Source: Notospermus geniculatus
Taxonomy: Eukaryota > Nemertea > Pilidiophora > Heteronemertea > Lineidae
Reading direction: 5' to 3'
NCBI GenBank assembly: GCA_002633025.1
Contig: NMRB01000104.1
Coordinates: forward strand, 260,522-324,521
Length of the DNA stretch: 64,000 nucleotides
The translations under genes and the position numbers were made by a program. The notes under the pieces were generated by a model. The model was not told the origin of the DNA and searched no databases. It worked only from the letters and a program-made list of their open reading frames with translations. The stretch's first letter is position 1. Each line of letters opens with the position of its first letter. Positions 34,646 to 47,768 of this stretch are shown piece by piece.

Positions 34646-37600
34646 TATCATTTTGTCTGTCGTTTTTTGTGCTCTATGTTGGATATCGGCGGCGGTGGTG
34701 GTGGGGTGTGTGTGTGTGTGGGGGGGGGGCTAAGAATATTATTAGGGAAGAGTCCTTCAGGCATTGTCAGGCACTGTCTCAGGATCAGCACATCGTCGCT
34801 TCTCACTTTCTGGACTGATATCCTGGTACCAGCGAAGGTACTTGTCATATCAAAAATTCATCGACAAGATCCAACATCCAAGCAAACACCAATGACTTCT
34901 GTGACGTGAAAATGCACCCCATGTCTGAGGCGCGAACGTAATTATTTGATTGATTTCGGGACTGGGTTAGTGGAACAGCCATAGCAGCTGCTTTCTACAC
35001 ACAAAACAAGGTCAAGAATGCGTGTGACGTCAGCATTTTATGATGGAGCGCAGACAGCAATTAGGTGAGGTGCTTGCGATGGAATGCCCGAGGTTGCAGA
35101 CGTCTCTATCCATAGTCTGGGTCTGGGCTCCTGATATTAAAAGATTGGAAGAAAAGGGGCCAGTCTCATGAGATGGGTGACGTAAGACACCTGACTTTCA
35201 TGTACCGGTACACTTAAATCTGCACAGCCTTGTTAAAATTGGAAATATTTCGGCAGATATAAGGAATACTTCACATGAATTTCTGTCCAATGGAATGTCT
35301 TTTAGTAGATATTATCTAATACTTTCAGGTGAAGCCTGTTTACCAATTCTGCGTCAGCTACCGTCATCAGGATACGAGAGATGTGGTGATTATTTTGAAC
35401 CCCCATGACAACACCAGTGGAAAGGATGTTCAGTAGGCTACCGGTACGCGACATTCACTCCACACTGACGTCATCAACCAACCACATTGTGGGCAAAGAA
35501 AATAAGCTTTTATGACTATATTTTTCTTTGCATTAGAACAAATGTTGAAATGCAAACGTGGATAAAATAACGATACTTCCATTACAAAAGCAGGCTGGGA
35601 GAACAATCTCGCACCTGTTAATTTGAACTTTTTCGTGGCTTTTTCTATCAACAGATGCAGCAAAGTGGAATGTTACAAGTTTTTTACGGCCATGGATACT
35701 ATGGCAGACATCAGATCATTATCATATAGAGGAGACACAACCATGCCAGAGTGGCTTCAGTCTCCAGTTACAACCCGAGTTTTAGTGTGCAACAAATTAT
35801 TGGTTTCTTTCCCACTGCCTATTATATCCTCTTGCAACAGTATGTCTCTGTGTTGCCTTTGCAGAGTCAGGAAGTGACAATATAATCTTGCAAACACATA
35901 TATTTTTCAATATTTCAAATGTAAAGATTAAACATCGGAGGCAAGCGAAAGGCAAGACAGCTTCTACCAGAGAAAAAGTCCTTTTCCAATTGTACGTGTG
36001 TATGCAGGAAGTCGAAGATGAGAAGAAGGACAGGTCCAGCGGGGTCCAGATAGCAATGATTCCACTTCAGCTCCACGTCCTTGTACAAATATTCCAAGAA
36101 ATTGTCTTCAACACGCCTTGACCTTGTTTGACAGCAACCTGGAATTTATCAAGAATGGGACCAAAGAATGTGGTCCATATGTTCCAGAGACTTGTGTCCT
36201 ACATATAACAAAGAGACAGGAAGTGAATGCACCCGGCAGACGCACAGCCTGAGTTCGTTTCTTTTCAAGTCTGCCTAAGTTGCAGGTACATTTTTTGACA
36301 AGGCCATGCGTTATTGCATTAGGAACTCTGCCTACTAAAAATCTGATGGCCTCTGTCTCAAGTCTGTTTTTAAATAGTATGACGTGGGTGGAGGTAACCT
36401 GGTAGGTGCTTCATGAATGGCACTGATGGATCCGGAGTTTCTTATGAATGAAATCTAGATGTGTATGAATCATTTTGCAAAGAATGTTGGTTTTCATTGA
36501 TAAGGTCAGACAGCACCTACGGATATTGAGAATTTTCAATTGACCCAAGAAAAGATGGATTTTATCGAGTCAGAAGTTGTACTCAAGCAATTCAAGAAGC
36601 TTGCTGTGGAAAGCAAACAACCAAATCACAACCAATAGCCTAAAAAAGTGGATCATTCTTTAGAAACAGGATTTTAAGCAGCAGTCTTCAACTTTGACAT
36701 AAATGGATGGAAAGAACGTTACTTCGAGACATCATTTATTATCTAAAAAATGTTTTTCCAGAATCCTCATTTATACATCTTTCTTGTTCTTGTCAACTTC
36801 CTGGTTACAGAATGAAGAAATTCTATTGAGTTATGATCTCATTTTGTCCTACGTGGAATCAGTGGTCATCAGTTTTTTTCTCTCTGAAGAAACACTAAGA
36901 ATATTACAAAGTAACTGGCCTGTATTTGTTTCCAGCACTGAACTCAGGATGGATGCCCGGCTGCATGACATCCTTATTGGCCTGCATCATATCCTTTGAT
37001 GATAATATTCACATGTCATGAAACTTCTGAGAAATTGTATGGAACAGACAGGATAGACTACATTGAAAGTTACACCCAAGAAAACACCGGGGTGGAACGT
37101 TGAGGGGGAGGAGCATTTCACAGCACCAGGATGTTTCTTTTTCTGTCCTTCTGAATAATTTAGGGACAGGAATTGAAAATGTCCAATGCTGCATCATGCA
37201 CATTCATTTCATTCCTTTCATTTGGATTTAAAATTTTAATTTTAAATTTAGTATTCATCGACTTCTTCATACACAGTCACCGTTAGTTCCTAACCTATCA
37301 TCAGCTACATCGTCGTCCAATGCACCATTTTCACACCATATGTAAGAAGTTTTGCATCTTGCATCAGCTTCCATCTCCCATCCATGCTACCTTAGCGTCC
37401 CAGAGCAGCAACAGACTCCCATCTAACCTTGACAGCGCTCCAGACACCTCTACAATCGATCCAGCCCCCACTTGCCCTAGTTCTCATTCACGATAATTCT
37501 ATGAATGGCTGCCGCTTGGTCTGACATGCTGTTGGCCGACACCCGCTCCTGTCAACAAATGTCTGATGTACATTCAAATGAGTTTCGGTTTATATTCATA

Positions 37601-38206
37601 TAAGTCATATCTTTGAATGGTTTGAAGCTCATTACTCAATAATAAGGGTATGAGCTGTGTGTGCCATATGGTTTGATTACTATAGTTTGACACTGTGTGC
37701 GCTGGTCCAGCAACTGTGGCAGTCTTTGAACCCACAGCAAAGTTCACGGTTCGTGTGTTTAAGTGCCATATTGCATGATATTTGAAATCACAGAAGGCAC
37801 CACAACCCTGATGCTTTCAACAGACGATATGAACGAGGAATGTGTTATCCACGTCTCATTCCTAAGACAATCCAATGGAGCTCAAAGACCCAACCCAAAT
37901 CAAATGGTTGATGTCTAGACGGGATGGAACTCTGAAGAATACCACCAACCCTGGTGGAAAAGAGAGGAACCATGCAATATCTGCAGCAGACAGACGACCC
38001 AGCTGCTCTGTACTTGAATGACCTCCAGCCAAAAAATAAAAAAATGCCACTGATGACGCTCATACGTGCCAAAGTTTATTGCAGCGATGAATGTATACCT
38101 TGTACTTTTGATGTCATACCAAGTTGGTTGCTAAACTAGCAACTAGGGGATGAAACCACTATAGGCCTACTATACTAGCACCTAGGGCTAGGGCTCTAAT
38201 GCAGTT

Positions 38207-38263
38207 GTGGCTGGTGTACATGGAAATTATACTGGTGTAATTTCCATGCAAACCAGCAGCCAC
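38207..38263. repeat. imperfect hairpin GTGGCTG...CAGCCAC (copy B)
   Basis: This is the duplicate of the hairpin at 26284-26340, with the same bulged arms. Confidence 0.7.
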
Positions 38264-38945
38264 ACTTATTTTTCCATTATTAAAAATGCCAGGTGGTATT
38301 ATGATAATGCTTTGATCAGGACTGTGAACAAGAGACCTGTTTGCCAGAATATCTCAACTGCGTAGCCCATACATGCTATTATGGAAAATTGTCACGAGTA
38401 GTACCCGCCCAGATATGAACATCTCCAATTCACCCTGGGAAACGGCATTCAATGAAAACAGATCGAACAGGGAACCTATTTCTCTACTTATTATCTTCTG
38501 CAAGATTTTGTATTCTGTAAAAAAACAATTCAAAGAAGAAACTATGCAGGCCAGCTGACAAGTACGAGGCCAATGCCTGGCATATGAGAATGAGGTCTTT
38601 GACAAACTGGTTCATGGGTGCACTGTGAAGTTGGTTGTACGACTGCAAATCACAAGAGGGTCAGACTGATTGAGGGCCCCAAAGGTCACTAAGAAATAAA
38701 ATCTAATGACAACATACGCACAACCATGGATATGGACCAATGACAAACAGTTTCAAGGATACATTAAATTTGGCGGGAATTACTTCAAAAATAGAACTGG
38801 CATCAAAATCATGCCACCCACAATGGCAACAATATCGTTGCAGATCACAATAATTCTGGCGGGAGAAATACAAAACATAATAGGGTGCCTGAGGACTCTT
38901 TCAAGGTTACCTCACATGCAAGTAGATGAAAACAACTGCAGTGTT

Positions 38946-39344
38946 CTACAGTGGCCAATATGGGATATGTGATTTTTTTACATTTTTTTTCTTCAGTTTT
39001 CCTTATCACTTTTTCAAGATGATATTTCTTCCGAGAAAATAATTTTTTCCGCGATATTACATTATTTTCTCCGTGAAAACTTGTAATTTTTTTTCGCGAG
39101 AACAAATTGTTTTTTCCACCGAAATACATTATATATAATTTTTTCCAGCGGAAAAAAATTGTGTACAATTTATTTATACGCGAAGAAAATATATTTCCGC
39201 AGAAAAATTATCATATACAAGCTATTTCCACGGAAAAAAATATCACCTTGAAAAAGTGATAACGCAAGCAATAAATAAGCGATGTTGTTTTTTTCATAAC
39301 AAAAAGTGAAAAAAAATCGCATATCCCTTATCGGTCACCTATAG
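38946..39344. mobile_element. inverted-repeat CCGCGG-array element (copy B, contracted)
   Basis: The same ends as 26992-28042 are present, but only about 0.2 kb of array lies between them. Here the inverted repeats are easiest to see. The left end has TTATCACTTTTTCAAGATGA followed by TATTT. The right end (minus strand) has TTATCACTTTTTCAAGGTGA followed by TATTT. So the imperfect terminal repeats extend to about 90 bp before the cores begin. Confidence 0.8.
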
Positions 39345-40201
39345 ATCACTGATTCGTCTTCACTTTTCTGAGTGCACAGAGGTTGCTGGTTTAATCACTC
39401 ACTGGTCAGTGAACCTGATTCCTGAATCAATGTTGTCCACCTGTTAGTGTCACCGTTCTCAACATCTGACCTGACCCAAGGGCACACAAGTAGCAATGTT
39501 TCAATGGACGATGAGGGCGTATGAACAATTTTGGACTAATGAGACTGGAAAACAGCTGGGAGTGCCTACTCCAGCCAGTTGAAAGTATCAAATTTCCCCC
39601 TTTCGAACAAAGGCTGACCGTGTTCAGGTCATCAATAATCGACCCCTACATGTATCTTGTGGATGAGGAAGAACTCAGGAGTAGGAGGGGATATTTGGTG
39701 CAATAATTTTACATACAATAAGGGCAAAATGTATTCGATGTTTGAAATGTTACAAGTAGGTTATTTGACAATTCATTTTTAGAACATTTTACGCTATAGG
39801 GGTTTTACGGAGAAAATCATCGTCTAAAGGACATGTGACCTCTGAATCACCATTGGTCATACAATCTCTGCAGTAATTATCTGGCTTAATTAATTGCACC
39901 CATTCACCTTCAATCATTAGTGATATATTGCTTGTTTCATTGACTAAATATCTGATATCACACAACACAGGATAGATTTCTTGGAAATGGACCCGACTCT
40001 CTTGACGGTGACAAAGCACACCTTTGTGTGACCAGTCATTCCTGTTCTGGTCCATGCTTTGCTGTATTGATAAATCACACCCCTACATGCCCTACCTGTA
40101 TAAAGCCAATAGTAAACTCAAGTTGAGAGGAGATCATAATCTGCAGACATGTCCGTCTGTGTTCTTTCTGAAGGATTCGTTCATTAGGTGCAGGTATTCT
40201 A

Positions 40202-40358
40202 CAGGGTGGGCAGAGAAAGTGTCCCTCGAACAACAGCATTTCTATTGTTTCTCTATTGTTCGAAGAACACTTTCTCTCGCCCACCCTGTAGCATTATCTT
40301 GACTGGGATGTTCGAACACTTTCTCTCGCCCACCCTGTAGCATTATCTTGACTGGGAT
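40202..40358. mobile_element. CAGGGTGGGC foldback element with a partial 3' duplication (copy B)
   Basis: 40202-40288 matches the hairpin at 28901-28991. Its right arm plus adjoining flank (ACACTTTCTCTCGCCCACCC through GACTGGGATG) is then repeated once more at about 40312-40358. This is a ~48-bp tandem copy absent from copy A. Confidence 0.85.
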
Positions 40359-40731
40359 GAAATCATAGTCATGCATTTCAGTCTGTCATTGCCAGGATCA
40401 GCCTATCATAGACAATCCTGACATATTAATGGGGTGAAAATGGCACGAAGCTGTGTCTTCCAATCTATACTTCGCATCTGTTCCCCATTCCCAACATCCT
40501 GTGACCGTGTGGGGGCGGAAACAGTGGACGCAGTGACCACCAACACATCATACAATCATTCATTAAGCGTGTGTCCATCCTGGCGTCCAACATTGTCGCA
40601 TAATGCTTTCGTAAACATCTGCTTAATTTTTGCATCAGATTTCCGGATATCATGGGGAGCGAAGGAAGTTCATCTCTGATGAAGTTCAAGCAGGTCATCA
40701 ACTGAGTGGTATGCATAGAGATTGCTCTGAC

Positions 40732-40769
40732 CAAAAATAGATAAAGACCGTTGTCTTTATCTATTTTTG
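40732..40769. repeat. 17-bp perfect hairpin (copy B)
   Basis: Identical in sequence to the hairpin at 29363-29400. Confidence 0.9.
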
Positions 40770-41535
40770 CTCTGACCCATAGTGGTGGAACCTAAAACAA
40801 AAGATGTATTGTAGTGTTCAACGAAATTGCACCTGTAGTACACTGCTTCTTCAGAATTGGGTTCTTCCGCCAATTTTGCAATTTTCTCCAAGGAAAACAA
40901 TAAAAAAACAGGTGTAACATGTTGATCAGCTCAGAATACGATGGTAAAAATTATCTGCTCCACAAATCAGTTGTTTGCCACCCCGGGAATCACAAAAGAG
41001 GTATGATTAGCCGAATATGACATCATATTTCTGCAATGGCCGTGAATGGACATTGACAATATGGCGCCCTAAGTCCTGCTATCTAATGAGATGTAGGGCT
41101 CGGCGGAAAATTGCAAAAAAGAACCAATTGTGTGGCATTAATAATTGCCCGTCCTTGAACAGGCGGCAATATCATTCATAAGATTTCTATAGCATGTATT
41201 CGCATTGGAAAGAAAACTAATAAAACTGAGATTTATATTTTTTTATTTGGTACTGCATGACTCATAATTGCATCAAAATTATATCATTCCTTTCTAGAGG
41301 ATTTGATGAGGTTGTGCCTCATTCACACTGCACTGGCATAATAATACCCAGGGGCATTTTCTTTGAAGCCATGCACCTGGGACTATGTTGGCAGGAAAGA
41401 GGAATTGATAATACAATAGGCGTTATATTCCCAATCACAGAGGATCACCGTTCAATGCACTTCGCAAATTAAAGTATTTTCTGAAGCACCTCTAGAAACA
41501 GAGGCAGAACTAAATACAACTTATTCCACAGATTT

Positions 41536-41900
41536 AAAGCCTCGTTTATGTCGCCCTTACGTACAGTCAGAACTACAGTAGTTGGCAACTGATAATCGGC
41601 GCGTAGTTGGAACTAATTAGTCACAACTACACGGTGACATAAGCTCTCGGGCGTCAGCGAGTAACTGGTTGCCAACTAGTTGCAAACTAAAAATATCCAG
41701 ATCCTGAACGTCGCACATCTTCAACTTACTTAAAATCAAAAGAAATCTGTGTCGACATAAGCACTCAAAAGACGGCGATAAACTAGTTCCAGGTAGTTGC
41801 GACCGATCGGTATTTTTCTAGTCGGTGGCGACATAAGTTATCAGTTGCAACTAGTTGATGCTATTTCTATCACAGCGTAGGGCGACATAACCGAGGCTTT
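41536..41900. mobile_element. ~364-bp MITE with 22-bp inverted ends, copy B only
   Basis: The left end AAAGCCTCGTTTATGTCGCC and the right end (minus strand) AAAGCCTCGGTTATGTCGCC differ at one position over 22 bp. Copy A has the plain sequence CAGATTTAAGCTTCTG at 30165-30180, so this is an insertion. TA flanks both sides and may be the target duplication, though one base near the right border is missing. Internally, (G/C)GACATAA is repeated several times and AACTAGTTGCAA-type words recur in both orientations. No transposase is encoded. Confidence 0.88.
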
Positions 41901-44112
41901 AGCTTCTGAGTTTTATGATTTTACCACTTTCAACCATACATACCTTGGAGGAATTATATTGAATTCCTCCAAGATGTAACCAACACTGAATTTGTCAACA
42001 AATAATGCCCAATTCAGATTATCCCATAATGAAGTGAGTATAGGCCTAGGACACAAAAACTCCCCAACCATGTCAATGCTTCAGAAGTGCCAGACCATGA
42101 AAAAATCATCATTGTAATGTTAAACAAATTGATATTTTGAAATCTAAACCATGACCACAAAATCAATGCCAGACTGTCCATGAAAAAAATCAAAATACAT
42201 TGTACAGGTGTTAATAGAGCTGATATGCTTAAATTACGAATCAGAAGTGGAGATCAGTTTGCACACTTGTTGTTAATGTTCAGCTGACTTTAGGGTGAAT
42301 CACCGGCAGATCAAACACCCCAGAACTCTGAATGCTTACAGTAATGTACAGTATCGTTGGGTTCATCATAAGAAGGTGCCAATAAAAACATAGAAACTAA
42401 CCAAAAGTTGAATTGATCAGAATTTGTCAATCTAGATAACACAGTCACTTGAAAGATTGTCACTGGTCATGAAGAAATAATACAGCTAGATACTTATCAC
42501 TTGGAGTCTTGAAACACCCTGAGCTCCGAGACTGAGAATACATAAAATAAAGACATGAAATATCGTGTGGATAATGAGGGAGTGGTATTGACCACACCCT
42601 CCTTCCAAGAATCGACAGATGTAACCACAACAGCAGCATGTCGACTGTAGGCGTAGAACGGTTTAACTCATTGAAGGATGGTACACACATTTCAGTGTAT
42701 AAACAAGAGGTTCAAGTGCCTGGCACTCAGCTGATGGTGAAAGGTGCAAAAATTTCTCGTTCATAAAAAAGTAGGTAAAATCTTGCAAATTTTTCATCTT
42801 AGCTCAAAGTTTCCAGAAGTTAGCCGAGCCTTAGCTACTCAAGCCTTCCTGAACAAATTCTACAAAACATGAAGAAGGGACCATATCTCCCGCTAACGGG
42901 ACAATAGCTGACATCTAAAAAAGGTCATTGCAGAAAGAAGGCAGCCCCTGCACACCACACCAACCCGTCATCCACATTGGCAAAAAAGGAAACCATTGCA
43001 CGCTGCCAGCAGTCAGTGTGTCGGATATCCTTTATTATGCCAAATATGAAACCTTAACTTGTAATCGGATCGGCCAGACCGCCCCAATCAATTGATTTGC
43101 GGATGTCGTTCTGACAGAAATTGGAGAAAGTGTGCCAAAATCTATTTCTCAGTGACTAGTAACGTAGTTTTGTGTAGGAGTGGATTCACCTGCAACTGCC
43201 TAGAGCATCAACAATGACAGATTAATCTCCTCATCTTCCGAAGTGTTATGATTGATCTTCACACATGCCCCCCCCCCCCACCCACGGTCAAATTTCCGAG
43301 TTCAACAAGTGGAACAAATCATGATGGCACGTCCTTCAACAGCATCATGATGGAACAGGATCATCTAATGATGCACCAATGATCTTACAGGTTTTTCTCT
43401 TCATAAGTAATGATGCTTCACTTATGCCACAAAACCAGGACTATGAGCCTTCTCCCTGCAGATTAAGTTGATTTGTGCATAATATTTATGGATGCTGACT
43501 TCAAATAATTGAAAATAATTCCCAGACTTGTAAATCACCATATATTCCAATACTCATTATACAAATGTATGAACCAGATGTGAAATATGAGCATATGGTG
43601 TTGGAAAATGTGAGAATAACAACATAAATGAGGCTCACTTGCGTGGCAGATGTCACTTGGGAACAAGTGCAAACACATAAAGTAAAATTCAAGAGCAGGG
43701 TAATTGCTCCATATTTCAAGAGTGGACTAGACACGTATCAGGTTTCCCAATCACAGGTTGGTTAGACAGATTTTTACTCATCAGATATCTGTCATGATGT
43801 GCCGCCGGTGGCACCTGTCAGAGAGATCGATTTTTCACTGAAAATATTTTTGGTAGCATGGCCAAATCTCTTTATCTGCATGGTAGCTACATTTTTCTCT
43901 CTGAAATATAGAGTTCCCAAGCAATGAAACAGCATGATAATACCACAGCAAGGGTAAGGGCAGGACAAGAGACAAAATGTACAGTACAGTACATAACATG
44001 GAACAGACACTGAGTTGTTTCTAGAAAGGAAGAGAATTGTTTTCCGACCCTTGTTGGCAATAAAGTCCCTCATTAGGATTGGATCATGGAATAAAAAAAG
44101 AGAGACAATGTT

Positions 44113-44320
44113 ACTCATTCAGCCTACTGCTGAAGGTAAAATGACAGCAGAAACTTCGACTACAGAGGAGAGACAGTCACTCATTTAGCCTTCATATTGC
44201 TGAAAGTGAAAAGACAGCAGAAACTTCGACTACTACCGAGGAGAGCCAGTCACTGACTCATTTAGCCTCATATTGCCGATGAAATGACAGCAGAAACATC
44301 GACTACAGAGGAGAGCCAAC
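44113..44320 (+). repeat. three tandem units with coding-like phase (copy B)
   Basis: Counterpart of 32541-32748 with only point differences. The downstream phase is broken by a 4-bp insertion (TATG) near 44503. Confidence 0.5.
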
Positions 44321-45942
44321 CTTCTGTTTGGGAAGTGAAAACTGAAAACAATGCCACAGATTTTGAAGAGAGTCAGTCCATCTTGCTGCCAGTACATCCA
44401 CTCATGTCACTCTGAAATCGCCTGCCGAAATACCAGAAAATCCCAAATCGTGTCGTGTTAGTCCTTTGTTCAACAACACTCAAATATCCTTGCTCTTCCT
44501 TATGTATGTTCTCAGACCCTCCTGGGCCATTTTCATTTTCGAAATGGACTGATCACAAGTAGGCGATGGAAATGTATAGGGCATATTGCATCAGCCATCA
44601 TGAACCCAGAGCGTGAAACATTTATCTTTTCTGTCAAAGCAACAGGTGACAACAAACCATCATCACTTTTGACGGGATGATGTTTAGTTTCTGATACAGA
44701 GATTTCTGAGGAGAATTCCTACCAATGTTGCACGAGACCATTAAACAGTGGGGTCCAGTATTCTCAGCAATGTTTTATTGCGATTTTCCCAGAGTGTATT
44801 TTTGGGACTTATTTCACTGGATATAAAATAATTTGAAACATGTATTTTGTAAAGATTTTGACAGAACATGTTATGTATACAATAGATACCTCTACATTTG
44901 CCCCTTGACTGTAAGCAAATGAACAAAGCTTGAGAGATAATACAAGTTACAACCATTGGGGCAATGGTATCCTGTTGGTCAAAATGACTATTCAAGTTAG
45001 GCTGAACTGATAATGCACCACTGCGGGTAATATCACTGAGTGATCTGATCCCAAAGCCATCTATCAAGGTTGGATGCCTACCTGAATAATTCAATGTCCT
45101 GATTTTAGGAACATCCTGATGGCTTAGTTGATTAATCTTGAAACAAGGGTATTGAAACAATGTGCTTTTGCATCTGAATGAGCTGAAATTCAAGGTCTAA
45201 TGCATTATGCAGATTGATACCTACTTCAATAATGGTAATACACATTATGACATCATTGTGGTACAGAACTGACAAATGTATTCTGAAAGCAAAAAGCGGC
45301 GATAGCATTTGGCACTGAGTCAAAAACCAGATATGTCATGATGATTATGCAAGTCCCTGATTGCATTGATAATCACTGCATCAAAACAATGCACTTCTCC
45401 TGACGACGTACAGAAACATGTATAAATTTGTCCCCCACATGCTGATCATGGGGTCTGTGAAACAAAGTCACCAGATCATATGCCCATGTAATAATTATAG
45501 CCCAAACAAAATTCACCTTTGGCGCTTTGATAAGATTTTGTCACTCTAATGAATCACCCTGGCTTATATCATGTAGGCCTATCTTCGAGCCTTTAATAGT
45601 ACAATATTATTATGAAAGGCCAGCTGACGTGACAGGCAGTGCCAACTGGTCTTTTGTGTCATTTGGACAACTTCTGAACTTATATATATGCCTAAAAATA
45701 CCCCAGCGGGACATTCCCACTCGTCAATGGACTTGACGTCAACCAGATTTAGATAACGGTAAGTCATTAAATAAATGTAAGTTTGTTTGTAAGGGATTAG
45801 CATTCCTGGCATTTGTGGCCTGATCGTGTGTGACTTGCGATTTACCTAAGCTTGAATTTGACCTTCATGATGTGATGTAACAATTCAAACTGCGTATTAA
45901 GTCAGCAATGCTAGTAAACATAAAGTCAGCAATGATAATGTA

Positions 45943-46007
45943 GTAAACATACATGTAGAGTCGTCTCCCAAAACTTCGCGAGTTTTTGGAGACGACTTTA
46001 TGTTTAC
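45943..46007. repeat. 20-bp-arm hairpin GTAAACAT...ATGTTTAC (copy B)
   Basis: Counterpart of 34587-34645 with a short insertion (ACATGT) in the left arm. Confidence 0.8.
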
Positions 46008-46049
46008 TATCATTTTGTCTGTCGTTTTTTGTGCTCTATGTTGGATATC

Positions 46050-47422
46050 TAGTAAGTCAGCAAAGCGGTGAACAATAAATACTTTTAGTATTCTGTGCCG
46101 CAGCCCTAATGCACAGCACTTCATCAGAACAAACACAGGAGAAAATGGCGCAAAGAATCGCAAGAAAATCGCAATGATGAGAATTTCCTCAGCACTTCTC
46201 GTACCTTCGATTTGCATATTTTTCAACAGAGAAAGGATGACCTTTACTAGATTAGAATTTATTTCAAGCAACTGTTTGTCCAGTACATGAATATAGAGTA
46301 ATAAAGACTTGTTTAGTAATGGAAGATGTGATGTAAGGGACACAATGAGTATGAGCGACAATTCTCTTTATGTTATGTATGTCAGATGTCACAGCAGTAC
46401 ACTGAATAGGTACCAAATGAAAAAAGACAATGGGCAGTAATGAAGCAGGTTGTGTCCAAGGGAATAAAAAACAAAAGTGAAAAGAGAAGTGAATAGTAAA
46501 TGATAAAGCAGCAACTCGGACACCATATTGCTAAGAAAGATGTGTAAAAACGGTAGCACACAGAGACAGAAGAAAGGTGTACACTGCCCTTGATGGATTA
46601 TATAATTGTGTAAGAAATGGATATGTTTATTGTTCAAGTTGTCCAGGGTAGGTTAACCCTAAGATTTTCCCATCTACTTTTTTCGTAAAGTTACCACCAG
46701 TGCTCTCGCCCTCAGTGCCACAAATTGCATAATTCCACCAAGTTTTTCCTCTAGGAATACAGAGGTTACACAAGGTTCACTCAATGGGTATTGTCAATAA
46801 GCTGATGAATCAATCACATCCAGTGATGACACCCCAGTCTCTTAATAATAATCATCATAGTATTATGGGGTAATCAAGGACGTGATATCCACGTGACATC
46901 CACTGTAATTGCCTTTCATATTCGTCATTGTGACTGCTTTGCAATGAAGGTTACTATCAAATTTATTTATGACTGCTCAAACAACAGCTTTTATATCATA
47001 TACAGAGGAAATAATGGAGGTAAAGACAATTAGAAACTGGCCAATTGTATAAATCAACTGAATCCCCTGTCAATTTCTGGACACTAAATCCACCACAATT
47101 ATGATTGACCCCAACTTGAACTTTGCAGCTTTCACCGCATATAACCTGCAGCCTCATTTTCATTTGGCGAGATCCTGCATGCGAGGCAATCATCAAGACC
47201 TAATGAAAGGAAGTCTAATTCCGAGGTCGTGCATATGAAGGACAATTTCCTCCCTTCTTTTGTAGAGAACAGCTTTTTTCCCTGGTTTCCTGGCTGAGGG
47301 ATATTTTGTTACTCATACTGGAGTGATTGATGCAGGCATGTTATTATGAAAGATTTCTGTCGTTGCTGGGTGAAAAACTTCCTGAGATTTTAGCAAGCAG
47401 TTACAAGTAGAAGACTCTACAA
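46050..47422. other. unique DNA after the large duplication
   Basis: The minus strand is open from 46361 to 45897 (about 154 codons), running from unique DNA across the duplication end. The reading is hydrophobic with no recognised domain and crosses the hairpin, so I do not call it a gene. Nothing else is supported. Confidence 0.4.
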
Positions 47423-47718
47423 TGAAGCGTGTTTGTTGTGGTAACAGCCATTAGTATAACAGGGTTAATTCGATTGCGACATGGAAATGAATCTCAGTGG
47501 AAAACATCTCATCCAAGTACATGCATGATAAAGGTTCAGAAAGACGAGACTGCCATTGCTGAACTTTGGAATCAAATTCACCAAAGCATCTTTAACAAAG
47601 AATGAACTCAAAAGATACACCTTCGTGAAAGGAATCTGACCAAATATGGCATTTCCTTCACCTGAAATTTCAGCCATATAAAGCATTGATCTTCAGCCAA
47701 CAGAAAGATCGGTAAATC
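47423..47718 (+). repeat. 296-bp direct repeat, left copy, ending at the gap
   Basis: The segment starting TGAAGCGTGTTTGTTGTGGT matches 48839-49134 with only two visible substitutions. It stops exactly at the run of N. Confidence 0.95.
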
Positions 47719-47768
47719 NNNNNNNNNNNNNNNNNNNNNNNNNNNNNNNNNNNNNNNNNNNNNNNNNN
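47719..47768. other. assembly gap, 50 N
   Basis: Fifty consecutive N separate the left direct repeat from the first base of the transposon inverted end. The round number suggests a gap of arbitrary size. Confidence 0.99.

Larger units (their letters stand above)
22723..34687 (+). repeat. 11.4-12.0 kb segmental tandem duplication, copy A
   Basis: The 11.96-kb unit begins in the GGC/GGT tract and ends at GTTGGATATC (34687), where the tract starts again. It aligns with 34688-46049 along its whole length at high identity, with several stretches of hundreds of identical bases (for example 31929-32546 against 43501-44118). Differences are small indels plus discrete insertions listed separately. 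No confident gene is present in the unit. It could be a true tandem duplication or two haplotypes joined in assembly. Confidence 0.93.
34688..46049 (+). repeat. 11.4-12.0 kb segmental tandem duplication, copy B
   Basis: This 11.36-kb copy starts in the GGC/GGT/GT tract immediately after copy A and ends at TTGGATATC (46049), after which the sequence becomes unique. It is shorter than copy A mainly because the CCGCGG element has about 650 bp less array and because it lacks the insertions at 23501, 30956 and 33326. It has its own ~364-bp transposon at 41536 and a ~48-bp partial duplication at 40262-40358. Confidence 0.93.

Noticed and set aside
45897-46361. 154-codon minus-strand frame, the longest in the window
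   Set aside because: It runs through the hairpin and the end of copy B into unique DNA, has no domain or splice support, and is within the range expected by chance in AT-rich DNA.
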